NCBI RefSeq assembly: GCF_017876795.1
Contig: NZ_JAGIOR010000002.1
Span: forward strand, 310,001-374,000
Source of the DNA: Rhizobium leguminosarum
Lineage (GTDB): Bacteria > Pseudomonadota > Alphaproteobacteria > Rhizobiales > Rhizobiaceae
Direction of reading: 5' to 3'
Length of the DNA: 64,000 bases
Positions 36,509 through 44,828 of the stretch are shown one piece after another. The position numbers and the translations under genes are program-made. Under the pieces are notes generated by a model. That model had not been told where the DNA came from and did no database searches. It was given only the letters and a program-made list of their open reading frames with translations. Within the stretch, counting starts at the first letter, position 1. Every line of letters starts with the position of its first letter.

Positions 36509-37956
36509 ACGCGCACGCCAGAAAACCCAGCGAAAACCTGCCGGTCCCTTCAGACAGGGCCCCATCGGACAAGGGCCCGGACAAGGGGCCAGAGAAGGGA
36601 AGGCAACTGATCGCCCGGCCGCCGCTGCCGCCGGCGATTGCGGAATTCCAGTCCGATGCCGTCGAGTTGGAGGAACGCGCGCCGCCGCGGGTGGCGCGCA
36701 TGACGCTCTACTGCGTGACGGCGCTGCTTGCCGCAGGGATCACCTGGGCCTCGGTTTCCTCCATCGACGAGGTGGTGATTGCGCCCGGCAAGCTCGTCAC
36801 CACCCAGCCGACCATCGTCGTCCAGCCGCTCGAAACCTCGATCATCCGCACGATCGAGGTAAAGGCCGGCGAGGTGGTGCATGCCGGCCAGACGCTGGCG
36901 ACCCTCGACGCCACTTTCAGCCAGGCCGATGTCGACCAGCAGCAGGCGAAATTCTCCGCACTCGACGCCCAGGTGAGGCGCATCGAGGCCGAGCTTGCCG
37001 GCGACGACTATACGAAGATGGCGGGAGATACGCCCGACCAGATGTTGCAGGCGCAGCTCTTTGGCCAGCGACGGGCCTTCTACACGGCGCAGCTGCAGAA
37101 TTTCGACCAGCAGATCGCCGGCCAATCGGCCGCTCTTGCGGCAAGCAAGAACCAGGAGGCGGTGCTCAACGACAGGCGCGACGGGCTCTCGCAGATCGAG
37201 GCAGCGCGGGAGCGGCTTTATAACACACAGAGCGGCTCGCTGATCACGCTGCTTGGCTCGCGCGACGCCCGTCTCGACGTCGAGTCCGACCTGACCGCGG
37301 TCCGCGGCCGGGCCGACGAGGCCGCCCACTCGTATGCCAAGCTCCGAGCTGACCGCCAGGCCTTCATCGAGGATTTCCGCCGCGCCGCAATGGAGCAGCT
37401 GGTGGAGCTGCGCGGCCAGCGCGACATGGCTGATGAGGAACTGAAAAAGATGGAGCTGCGCCGCAACATGGTGGCGCTGACTGCACCTGCCGATGCCGTC
37501 GTGCTCGATCTGGCGCAACGCTCGGTCGGCTCCGTCGTGCGCGAGGCCGAACCGGTGGTGACGCTGGTGCCGATCAACGTGCCGCTCGAAGCCGAAGTCT
37601 CGATCAACACCCGCGATATCGGCCGTGTCGCCGTCGGCAAGGAAGCGCGTATCAAGCTCGACGCCTATCCCTTCCAGAAATACGGCACCGCTTCGGGCGA
37701 GGTGAGAACCATCAGCCAGGACACGTTCCTCACCGGCCAACAGGAACAGACCGCCACCCCCAGCCAGCCGGCAGCCCCCTTCTTCAAGGCTCGGATCCTG
37801 CTTGCCGATACAAGGCTGAACGCCGCAGATGTGCCGGTGCGGCTCCTTCCCGGCATGACCGTGTCCACGGAAATCAAGGTCGGCAACCGCACGGTGATCT
37901 CCTATTTCCTGTATCCGTTGCTGCGTGGCCTCGATAACGCAATACGCGAACCGTAG
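36505..37956 (+). CDS. HlyD-family type I secretion periplasmic adaptor
   Basis: A 483-residue membrane fusion protein; ATG 36505 overlaps the ABC transporter stop (ATGA). A proline/lysine-rich cytoplasmic N-terminus (about 1-65) precedes a single membrane helix (about 66-85, LYCVTALLAAGITWASV). The lipoyl-like half-motif follows (VVQPLETSIIRTIEVKAGEVVHAGQTLATLD region), then a long coiled coil (about 135-310) rich in Gln/Ala/Glu. The second lipoyl half and beta-barrel are marked by LTAPADAVVLDLAQRSVGSVV and RLLPGMTVSTEIKVGNRTV. It completes the inner-membrane part of the exporter. Confidence 0.92.
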   Translation: MNAHARKPSENLPVPSDRAPSDKGPDKGPEKGRQLIARPPLPPAIAEFQSDAVELEERAPPRVARMTLYCVTALLAAGITWASVSSIDEVVIAPGKLVTTQPTIVVQPLETSIIRTIEVKAGEVVHAGQTLATLDATFSQADVDQQQAKFSALDAQVRRIEAELAGDDYTKMAGDTPDQMLQAQLFGQRRAFYTAQLQNFDQQIAGQSAALAASKNQEAVLNDRRDGLSQIEAARERLYNTQSGSLITLLGSRDARLDVESDLTAVRGRADEAAHSYAKLRADRQAFIEDFRRAAMEQLVELRGQRDMADEELKKMELRRNMVALTAPADAVVLDLAQRSVGSVVREAEPVVTLVPINVPLEAEVSINTRDIGRVAVGKEARIKLDAYPFQKYGTASGEVRTISQDTFLTGQQEQTATPSQPAAPFFKARILLADTRLNAADVPVRLLPGMTVSTEIKVGNRTVISYFLYPLLRGLDNAIREP

Positions 37957-38392
37957 GACGCGACGGATCAGTTCGCCCCGATCGAGATCCCGAGTGACTT
38001 TGCAGGTCCTCGATCCGGGTGACTTCATGCCCGCCCCGCCCCAGGGGCCATATGCATCGAAACCGCGGTCACGAACCACGCGTCGCAGCATGGCTAGACG
38101 ATTTCCGACAATATCGCGTCGAGGGAGCCGGTCAGCGGGAAAAGAGGGGACTATTCTGGATTTGCCGTCGCCGGGCTGATTCCGGTTGCGGGCTTCCTGT
38201 ACGCCAGATGTAGGGCTAAGAACGCACTTGGATGCGCGGTACCCGGTGTGGCCTTCACATATTTACGAAACGATTCCGGCTCTTGATGTCAATCCCCGAG
38301 AGCGTTTCGAAAGTCCTGACAGCAAACCGACAGCTGGTGACCTCTATTGATCGGCGGTCGCCCGGACGGGTTACTCAAAGGATAAAAACATC
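37957..38392. other. Gene-free stretch between exporter and PepSY genes
   Basis: About 435 bases with only short, uncharacteristic frames. It contains an AAAGGA ribosome site before ATG 38393. I see no strong terminator or assignable promoter. Confidence 0.4.
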
Positions 38393-38656
38393 ATGTTGAA
38401 ACTGATCGCCGCTGTCGCCATCATCGCCGCCACGCCGGTATTGGCATTGGCTAGCCCAAGTTGCACCAAGGAGCCGAAATCAAAGTGGATGTCCGAAGAC
38501 GCCATGAAGGCCAAGATCGATACGCTTGGCTACAAGGTGAAGACATTCGAAATCACTGGCAATTGCTATGAAATTTACGGCAAGGACAAGGACGGCAAGC
38601 GAGCCGAGGTCTATTTCAATCCGGCATCCGGTGATATTGTCCAGAAGGGCGACTGA
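38393..38656 (+). CDS. Small periplasmic PepSY-domain protein
   Basis: An 87-residue protein with a signal peptide (LIAAVAIIAATPVLALA, cleavage near residue 21) and one PepSY-type domain: SEDAMKAKIDTLGYKVKTFE, then a beta hairpin with CYEIYGKDKDGKRAEVYFNPASGDIV. Two Cys residues (in SPSCTKEP and GNCYEI) could form a disulfide. The gene is two bases ahead of a cytochrome b561 gene and a two-component system, an order often seen in Proteobacteria. It may modulate the sensor kinase or bind a ligand, but the function is not established. Confidence 0.85.
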   Translation: MLKLIAAVAIIAATPVLALASPSCTKEPKSKWMSEDAMKAKIDTLGYKVKTFEITGNCYEIYGKDKDGKRAEVYFNPASGDIVQKGD

Positions 38657-38658
38657 GG

Positions 38659-39225
38659 ATGACGGTGATCTCGCTAAGGAAGGAGGGCGCATCGCCCTCC
38701 GACGTCGCTCCGAAAAGCGTCAAGGTCTGGGATCCGGTTGTCCGGGTATTCCACTGGACCGTCGTCGTTGCCTGCACCCTCAATCTTTTCATTTTGGAAG
38801 AGGGCAAATACTGGCATCGCATGACAGGCTACGTGGTCGCCGCTGCGATCGGCATTCGCCTGATATGGGGTTTCGTTGGCACGAAGCACGCGCTCTTTAG
38901 CGACTTCTTTCCGACGCCGCGTAAGGTCATGGATCAAATCCGCGGCATTGTCGGTCGGAACGAGAAGCGCCATCTCGGCCACAATCCCCTGGCATCCGTG
39001 ATGATGCTATTGCTGATCGTGCTTCTTGTCGCAACTGCAGCGACTGGTTGGATGACGACACTGGATGCCTTTTGGGGCGAAAAGTGGTTGGAGCGATTGC
39101 ACGGCACGATTGCAGACAGCATTATGGTGCTTGCTTTCATCCATGGCGGCGCTGCTATTTTGGAAAGCTGGCGGCATCGGGAAAATCTCGTCTGGTCGAT
39201 GGTTACAGGTCGAAAGAAGGCATGA
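38659..39225 (+). CDS. Cytochrome b561-family di-haem membrane protein
   Basis: A 188-residue inner-membrane protein with four hydrophobic helices. Haem-ligand His residues are seen in VRVFHWTVV (helix 1), KYWHRMTGYVVAA (helix 2) and VLAFIHGGAA (helix 4), with the RLIWGFVGT motif typical of Ni/Fe-hydrogenase-type b561. It likely moves electrons between the quinone pool and a periplasmic partner. It lies in the PepSY-b561-regulator-kinase operon, with its stop overlapping the response-regulator start (ATGA). Confidence 0.9.
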   Translation: MTVISLRKEGASPSDVAPKSVKVWDPVVRVFHWTVVVACTLNLFILEEGKYWHRMTGYVVAAAIGIRLIWGFVGTKHALFSDFFPTPRKVMDQIRGIVGRNEKRHLGHNPLASVMMLLLIVLLVATAATGWMTTLDAFWGEKWLERLHGTIADSIMVLAFIHGGAAILESWRHRENLVWSMVTGRKKA

Positions 39226-39899
39226 GAGTTCTGCTCATCGAGGATAGCGCCCGGCTTCGCGACCTACTTTGCGAGGCGATCAGGGACGAAGGCTGGAAGA
39301 TCGACGCCTTCGGGACAGCGCAGGAAGGCCGTCTTGCGCTCCGTGAGGGCGAGTACGATCTTCTGCTCCTCGATCTTGGCCTGCCTGACGAAGATGGCAT
39401 CGACGTCTTGAAGTCTCTTCGGGCCGCTGGCATGCAGACACCGGTACTTCTTTTGACGGCGCGTGGTGCGATCGACGAGCGGATAGTCGGGCTTGATGCA
39501 GGCGCCGACGACTATCTGGCCAAGCCGTTTCACAATGGCGAACTGGTTGCCCGGATACGCGCAATCATGCGCCGGGCGCCCCTCACTTCCATGCCAGTGC
39601 TGGAATATGCGGCAATTCAGTTCGATGTCGCTTCACGACAGGTAATGTGCGCCGGCACCGAGATCGCGCTTGCCCCTTCGGAAAAAGGATTGCTTGAGCT
39701 TCTGATGCGTAACGGTGGCAAGGTGGTCGCAAAATCAAGGATCGAGCACACGTTCTCAGAATTTGGCGCTGAAAGAAGTAGCAACGCCGTCGAGCTGGCA
39801 ATCTCTCGTTTGCGCAAGAAGTTGGAAGGTCATGAGACCTACTCATCGATCGAAACAATCAGAGGGGTTGGCTATATGATGCGCGAGGTACGCGATTGA
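39222..39899 (+). CDS. OmpR/QseB-family response regulator
   Basis: A 225-residue two-domain regulator. The receiver has the acidic pair in LLIEDSARLRD, the phosphoacceptor Asp51 in LLLLDLGLPDEDG, the Thr in LLLTARG and the Lys in LAKPFHNGELVAR. The C-terminal winged helix ends with SNAVELAISRLRKKLE and IRGVGYMM. The start overlaps the cytochrome stop (ATGA) and its own stop overlaps the kinase start (TTGA), so the four proteins are made together. By neighbours and sequence it is QseB/PmrA-like. Targets are unknown. Confidence 0.92.
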   Translation: MRVLLIEDSARLRDLLCEAIRDEGWKIDAFGTAQEGRLALREGEYDLLLLDLGLPDEDGIDVLKSLRAAGMQTPVLLLTARGAIDERIVGLDAGADDYLAKPFHNGELVARIRAIMRRAPLTSMPVLEYAAIQFDVASRQVMCAGTEIALAPSEKGLLELLMRNGGKVVAKSRIEHTFSEFGAERSSNAVELAISRLRKKLEGHETYSSIETIRGVGYMMREVRD

Positions 39900-41212
39900 G
39901 CCGATCCCGCCCGACGCTCGGAGCCATTCTGGCGCGCCGGATTGCATTCTTCGCGATCCTGGCCATGTTCCTGCAGCTCGCCGTCGTCTTCTCGGACTAC
40001 TACTGGAATGTAGGGGAGCTTTCTCGGCTGTTCGTCGAGCAGGAAACGGAGCGGCTCGCATCTGGGATCGTGGTCGATGGTGCAAGCGTTCGATACCGAA
40101 TTCCTGAAAGTGTGCAGCAGCGTTACAGTCCGGGTGGCACCGGCTACGTGGCCCGTGTTCGTCAAGCAAGCGGCGCGCTACTGTTCGAGTCTTGCGATGC
40201 CGCCTGCGAGGACCGCTTCCTTCCGGCCGATGTCAACCCGCCGGATTTCTGGTTGCGATCCTTGACGCCCGGCAAGCCGTTGTCGCTTGTTGGAGGCAGG
40301 GCATTTTTCATTGGAAATCAGCGTTTCCTTGTCGATATCGCAACGATCGATGATCCTTCCGACGTCATGTCCGATGTCCTTTGGAACGAGGTGATAGAAC
40401 ACCTGATCGTTCCGATGAGCATTCTCCTGGTCCTCGTCCTCGGTGGAACCTTGTTGTCCGTCCGGCAGGCATTGCGTCCGGTGCGGGCCGCGGCAGAAGC
40501 GGCCGATCGCATCGACCCAATGGATTCCCGTTCGCATTTGGGTTTCGATGAAATGCCGCGGGAAGTTGCGCATCTCGCGGTCGCGGTCAACCGTGCCTTC
40601 AAGCGGGTCGGCGAGCTAATGACGTCGCAAAAGATCCTGACATCTGGGATCGCCCATGAAATCCGAACGCCGCTTGCGGCTTTGAAGCTGGAACTCGGGC
40701 ATATCGACCATCCTCGTGCGAGGCAGGCGGAGGCCGACGTCGATGATCTCGTCCGTTTCGTTGGCCAGCTCACCGCTCTCGCGCGGCTCGACAGCGTTGA
40801 CCAAAGCATGTTCGAGGAGATCGACCTTGTCGAGCTATCGTCATCAGTCGTGACCCAACTTGCCCCGTGGGTCTACGAAAACAATCATTCGCTGGAATTC
40901 GTTTGTCAGGTCCAAACCGCTGAACTGCAGGCTGCCCCCGCGCTGTTGAGAGACGCGCTGCGCAATTTGATCGAAAATGCTGTCCGGCACACTCCCAATC
41001 ATACCAATATAATCGTTCGTGTCGGTGGCGGCACCATCACGGTCGAGGATCAGTATCCTCAAGGGACGCTGCAAAATACGATGAACGAGAGAAGATCAGA
41101 TAGCCTCGGGATCGGGCTGAAGATTGTCGAACGCATCGCAGAGATACATCAGGGGTCGCTCTCGAAATCAAGATCCAAGTCGGGACACATCTTTGAACTG
41201 GACCTTCGATGA
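39896..41212 (+). CDS. QseC-like sensor histidine kinase with atypical G1 box
   Basis: A 438-residue membrane kinase starting at TTG 39896, overlapping the regulator stop. Two membrane helices (about 15-35 and 160-182) flank a periplasmic domain of about 125 residues containing two Cys (FESCDAACED). A HAMP-like linker is followed by the H-box SGIAHEIRTPL with His254, the N-box NLIENAVRHTP, and the G2 region LGIGLKIVERIAEIH. The G1 box, normally DxGxG, reads VEDQYPQG, which may weaken nucleotide binding. It should phosphorylate the adjacent regulator. The two periplasmic Cys could sense redox state, which would fit the cytochrome in the operon. Confidence 0.88.
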   Translation: MSRSRPTLGAILARRIAFFAILAMFLQLAVVFSDYYWNVGELSRLFVEQETERLASGIVVDGASVRYRIPESVQQRYSPGGTGYVARVRQASGALLFESCDAACEDRFLPADVNPPDFWLRSLTPGKPLSLVGGRAFFIGNQRFLVDIATIDDPSDVMSDVLWNEVIEHLIVPMSILLVLVLGGTLLSVRQALRPVRAAAEAADRIDPMDSRSHLGFDEMPREVAHLAVAVNRAFKRVGELMTSQKILTSGIAHEIRTPLAALKLELGHIDHPRARQAEADVDDLVRFVGQLTALARLDSVDQSMFEEIDLVELSSSVVTQLAPWVYENNHSLEFVCQVQTAELQAAPALLRDALRNLIENAVRHTPNHTNIIVRVGGGTITVEDQYPQGTLQNTMNERRSDSLGIGLKIVERIAEIHQGSLSKSRSKSGHIFELDLR

Positions 41213-41366
41213 AGGTTTACGCCAAGTGTTCGCTGACTTATTCGTCTGACGAGCGACGCCCGTTGGCAGGACCTGCTGCGCAAGGCGACGCCCATCAAAT
41301 GGCCGCTGCCAATGATCACGCCTATGAACTGTGCGCGACCGTCCGAGGACATAAAGTGAGTTCCAA

Positions 41367-42200
41367 TCAATGTGACAGGAATATCGGCGTCCTACCGTTT
41401 TCGATCATGCTGCGGGTCACGCCCCCGAAAAGCGTCTGCCGCCAGCGGGGATGGTTGTACGCGCCCATGACGATCAGGTCTGCGTTCACGTCTATCGCAT
41501 GTTGTCTGATGATCTCGCCGGCACTGCTTCCGCCGCTGGCCAATCGATCCACCTGCACCTTCACCCCGTGGCGGGCTAAAAAGCCTGCGATATCGGCGCC
41601 GGGTTCTTCTCCGTTCACTCGCTCCCGTGATACCGGATCGATCATCGTTACGTAGACACAGTTTGCCGCTTTCAAGAGGTCGAGCGATTGCCGGGCGGCA
41701 CGAGAGGCCTCGTCGCTCGAATCCCACGCCAGAAGAATCGATTTCGAGACCGAAGGAAGCGGGGACGTTCCGCGGTTGATGATGACCGGCGTCGGCGTCC
41801 GGAACAACGCACCGGCTATGATGCGCTTTTGCAGGTCTTCGTTCTTCGCGGCCTGCCGGCCCACCAGCACGACATCGGCGTAGAGCGCTCGCTCGGCGAC
41901 GTCCTCCTGTGCAAAGGCGAACTCCGTATAGACGTCCTGGACGTCGTAGGAGAGATCGGTGCGCGCGAGATAGGTCCGGATCTCCCCGGCGTTTTTGGCG
42001 AGCTCGTCGATTTCACGTTGCCGCTCTTCAAGCCAGACCACCGAAGTGGCGCCGTACGCTCCATCCATCGGAGCCAGGCCGATAGAAATCACTGTCGCGC
42101 TGAGATGCGCGCCCGATGCGGCGCAAAAATCCACCGCAGCCTTCAGATCTTCATTGAAGTTGGCGGAACTCAGTATGCTCAATACGGTGCGAATGGGCAT
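41367..42200 (-). CDS. Tandem-domain universal stress protein (UspA superfamily)
   Basis: A 277-residue cytoplasmic protein with two Usp domains (about 1-145 and 150-277). ATG 42200 has an AGAGAGG site upstream and is preferred over GTG 42209. Domain 1 has YADVVLVGRQA; domain 2 has ILLAWDSSDEASRAARQSL and the C-terminal DLIVMGAYNHPRWRQTLFGGVTRSM. The nucleotide-loop glycines are only partly canonical (GAYNH instead of GxxGH). The FixK-type box at 42257-42270 lies about 60 bases upstream of this start, suggesting induction at low oxygen. The exact role is unknown. Confidence 0.88.
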   Translation of the reverse strand: MPIRTVLSILSSANFNEDLKAAVDFCAASGAHLSATVISIGLAPMDGAYGATSVVWLEERQREIDELAKNAGEIRTYLARTDLSYDVQDVYTEFAFAQEDVAERALYADVVLVGRQAAKNEDLQKRIIAGALFRTPTPVIINRGTSPLPSVSKSILLAWDSSDEASRAARQSLDLLKAANCVYVTMIDPVSRERVNGEEPGADIAGFLARHGVKVQVDRLASGGSSAGEIIRQHAIDVNADLIVMGAYNHPRWRQTLFGGVTRSMIENGRTPIFLSH

Positions 42201-42256
42201 GGCGATCACCTCTCTGATTGATTAAAGAGATGATATCGGTGCCGAAGTTGATGTCT

Positions 42257-42270
42257 TTGATCTTGGTCAA
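42257..42270. promoter_or_regulatory. FixK/FNR-type binding site
   Basis: TTGATCTTGGTCAA matches the rhizobial anaerobox TTGAT-N4-ATCAA with one change (GTCAA). It lies in the divergent gap between a Usp gene (-) and a DksA-like gene (+). Its centre is about 64 bases from the Usp start codon, a distance compatible with a class II activator site. Confidence 0.65.
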
Positions 42271-42464
42271 GGACGGTCATCGTCCCCAGAGCGCCTGGCG
42301 TTCATTCTGTGCATGTTTGCGCGAGATCAAAGCCACGGTCGCAAGGCGGTGGCAGAGTTGAAATCGCACCTCGGCGCGTTGATCAGAAAGTCCTGAATGC
42401 GGCGGTCGACGCGATTTCCCGCTGGCCCGGAGGTGAGACCAGCTCATCCCATAAGGCGATCTAC

Positions 42465-42785
42465 ATGGACACCACGGTAACACGGACCACCCTACTTGAT
42501 CTAAAGCGGGAGCTGACACGCCGCCTTGAAGCGATAAACGCCGACCTGTCGGCAGCACTCGATGCGGACAGCGGCGAGCGCGCGACGCAGGTCGAGAACG
42601 ACGAAGTCCTTTGGGGGATGCGAAACGAGGGTGCTCAGCAGATCGCTGCGATCAACGCCGCGCTGGAAAGGCTCGAGAACGGAACCTATGGAAGGTGCGC
42701 CCAATGCCATCTCCCCATCGCTCATGATCGTCTCTCCGCAGTTCCCTACACGCCGTTCTGCGCAGAATGTGCCCGATCCCGTTAG
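42465..42785 (+). CDS. DksA/TraR-family C4 zinc-finger protein
   Basis: A 106-residue protein with a helical N-terminal part (LLDLKRELTRRLEAINADL) and a C-terminal four-Cys zinc finger (CAQC, then 17 residues, then CAEC). In the family such proteins bind RNA polymerase through its secondary channel or act as small stress regulators. The DksA coiled-coil tip Asp pair is not clearly conserved; the segment here reads ATQVENDEVLWGM, more like the short TraR/YbiI-type relatives. Start ATG 42465 is preferred over a longer frame beginning at 42309. It is upstream of the metal ATPase gene. Confidence 0.85.
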   Translation: MDTTVTRTTLLDLKRELTRRLEAINADLSAALDADSGERATQVENDEVLWGMRNEGAQQIAAINAALERLENGTYGRCAQCHLPIAHDRLSAVPYTPFCAECARSR

Positions 42786-42823
42786 TAGTTGGTCGAAAGC
42801 GCGCGCTCACGGGAGGTGCAAGC

Positions 42824-44686
42824 ATGACATTGTCGGCAGCCTTGCGAACCAGCGAGCGACCGGGATCCAGCAGTGTCCGGCGACAACTTTCGAGCATTGG
42901 CTCGCGTGCAGCCTTCCTCGTTGCCGCATGCCTGCTTACAATCGCTGCAGCGAGCGGCTTCTACCTTGCTGGATACGCCCTTGCATACAAGGTCGTACTC
43001 GTGGGCAGCACCAGCGCGGTCTTGTTTTCACTGCTGGTGGAGATCGCCGGAAAGCTGACGCGGCGTGACTTTGGCCTGGACCTGATCGCCGCACTGGCTA
43101 TGACATCGTCATTGTGGTTCGGAGAATACCTTGCGGGTGCGGTCGTCGGCCTCATGTATTCAGGTGGTCAATTCCTGGAGGCCTACGCGCATCGGCGCGC
43201 CGATGCGGGAATGTCGGCGCTGCTGGCGCAGGTCCCGCGCACGGCGCTGCGGCTGGTCGGAGGCGGCCTCTATGAGATTCCGATCGAGGAGATCGTCACT
43301 GACGATGTTCTCCTGATCCGAAAAGGCGACGTCGTCCCAGCCGATGGAGTGCTGCAAGGCGAAATCGCAACCATCGACCAGGCTGTCCTCACCGGAGAGC
43401 CTTTTCCTGTCAGTGTCATCACGGGTGAACGTATATCAAGCGGCGCCACCAACGCCGGCGAGGCGTTTGAAATCCGCGTCCTGAGCCGTGCCGAGGATAG
43501 TACCTACGCCGGAATTGTCAGGCTGGTGGAAGCATCGAGGCGCTCGAAGGCGAAGCTGATGCGCCTGGCGGACCGGTTCTCGGTCTGGTTTCTTTTCATC
43601 ACAATTGCGGCCGCAGGCGCGTCGGCAACGCTTTCCGGAGACCTATCGCGCATCGTGGCCGTCCTGGTCGTCGCAACGCCCTGTCCGCTGATCCTGGCTG
43701 TTCCAGTCGCCCTTGCCGCAGGGACTTCAAAGGCCGCCAAGGAAGGGATTCTGGTCAAAGGAGCCGGCCCCCTTGAAGCTCTCGCCGGCGCCTCCGTTGC
43801 GGTTTTCGACAAGACCGGGACCATTACTGCTGGGCAGCCGACGGTCGTACGGATTGACGGTCCTGAGAATCCCGAAAAGATTCTGAGGCTGGCCGCCTCG
43901 CTTGATCAGGCCTCAGCCCATGTGATCGGTCGGGCACTCGTAGATGAAGCCCGAAGGCGTGGCTTGATTTTGAGCAGCCCGGCGGAGGTCACGGAGATAG
44001 CGGGCTCCGGGATCTCAGGAACAGTCGAGGGCGTTCGCGTCAGCGTTGGAAGCAATACCTACTTCGAAAAAGTCTTGCCGGCTGGTGCGGAATCTGCCGA
44101 TGCCTTACGCGCGCAGGTGTTGTTCGACGGCAGGCTGGCGGGCACTATTACGTTCGAAGATCGGCTTCGCGCTGACGCCGTCCAATTGGTCGAGCAGCTT
44201 CGCCGATCGGGGTTTTCCCGACTTGTGCTTGCTTCCGGCGACGAGCTTTCAGTGGCCACCGCGATCGCTCGCTCGCTTGGCCTGGACGATGTGAAGGCAA
44301 GGCTCGCTCCTCAGGACAAAGTCGACGTCATCGAGACGGAGCGGGTCAACGGACGGGTACTAATGCTCGGCGACGGGGTGAACGATGCACCCGCTCTGGC
44401 AGCGGCAGACGTCGGCATCGCTGTCGGGGTGACAAACCTTGCGGCCGCTGCAGAGGCGGCGGACATCGTCCTCATCAGGGACGATCTCACCAGAATCGTG
44501 GAGGCGATACGAATTGCGCGCCGATCTCGCGAGATCGCGCTGCAGAGCGTATACTGGGGCGTCGGCCTTTCAGTTGTCGCGATGGGTTTTGCAGGAGCGG
44601 GCTACCTGCCGCCGGTCGGCGGGGCTCTTCTCCAAGAGGCGATCGACGTGGCGGTCATTCTGAACGCGCTTCGCGCCCTTTCCTAA
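42824..44686 (+). CDS. P1B-type heavy-metal-transporting ATPase (TPC-type, no HMA domain)
   Basis: A 620-residue inner-membrane metal exporter. ATG 42824 has a strong GGGAGGT site. There is no N-terminal HMA domain and only short extra-membrane tails. The actuator has TGEPFPV, the membrane metal motif is TPCPLIL (about residue 285), the phosphorylation site DKTGTI (about 330), and the hinge GDGVNDAPALAAADVGIA. The TPC motif is that of the P1B-5 group, linked in rhizobia to Ni/Fe export; that substrate is an inference. The N-domain HP dipeptide expected near residue 373 reads HV (SAHVIGRAL), an unusual change in a nearly invariant motif. It lies next to Usp genes and a FixK-type site. Confidence 0.88.
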   Translation: MTLSAALRTSERPGSSSVRRQLSSIGSRAAFLVAACLLTIAAASGFYLAGYALAYKVVLVGSTSAVLFSLLVEIAGKLTRRDFGLDLIAALAMTSSLWFGEYLAGAVVGLMYSGGQFLEAYAHRRADAGMSALLAQVPRTALRLVGGGLYEIPIEEIVTDDVLLIRKGDVVPADGVLQGEIATIDQAVLTGEPFPVSVITGERISSGATNAGEAFEIRVLSRAEDSTYAGIVRLVEASRRSKAKLMRLADRFSVWFLFITIAAAGASATLSGDLSRIVAVLVVATPCPLILAVPVALAAGTSKAAKEGILVKGAGPLEALAGASVAVFDKTGTITAGQPTVVRIDGPENPEKILRLAASLDQASAHVIGRALVDEARRRGLILSSPAEVTEIAGSGISGTVEGVRVSVGSNTYFEKVLPAGAESADALRAQVLFDGRLAGTITFEDRLRADAVQLVEQLRRSGFSRLVLASGDELSVATAIARSLGLDDVKARLAPQDKVDVIETERVNGRVLMLGDGVNDAPALAAADVGIAVGVTNLAAAAEAADIVLIRDDLTRIVEAIRIARRSREIALQSVYWGVGLSVVAMGFAGAGYLPPVGGALLQEAIDVAVILNALRALS

Positions 44687-44828
44687 TGGGAGATAGAACC
44701 GGCAGATCGCATCTCGCCAGCAGTTCCCGCGTGACCCCACCGAGGACAAACTCTCGAAAGCGCGAGCGACCAAACGCAGAGGTCTCTCCCGCCGCCTGAA
44801 TCGGCACGCCCCTCGCGCCTTCTAGTGC
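44655..44828 (-). pseudogene. Decayed C-terminal fragment of a third universal stress protein
   Basis: Read on the minus strand from 44828 to a stop at 44655, a frame gives ALEGARGVPIQAAGETS then FGRSRFREFVLGGVTRELL and CDLPVLSPI. This is clearly homologous to the end of the adjacent Usp (FGHSRLREFILGGVTQELL, ADLPVLLAH). It has no start codon or N-terminal domain and its tail overlaps the ATPase gene end on the other strand. It starts directly at the neighbouring stop, so it is a leftover of a tandem duplication. Confidence 0.8.

Noticed and set aside
38285..38294. TTGATGTCAA upstream of the PepSY gene as a FixK/FNR site
   Set aside because: The half-sites are separated by two bases instead of six, so it does not fit the site geometry.
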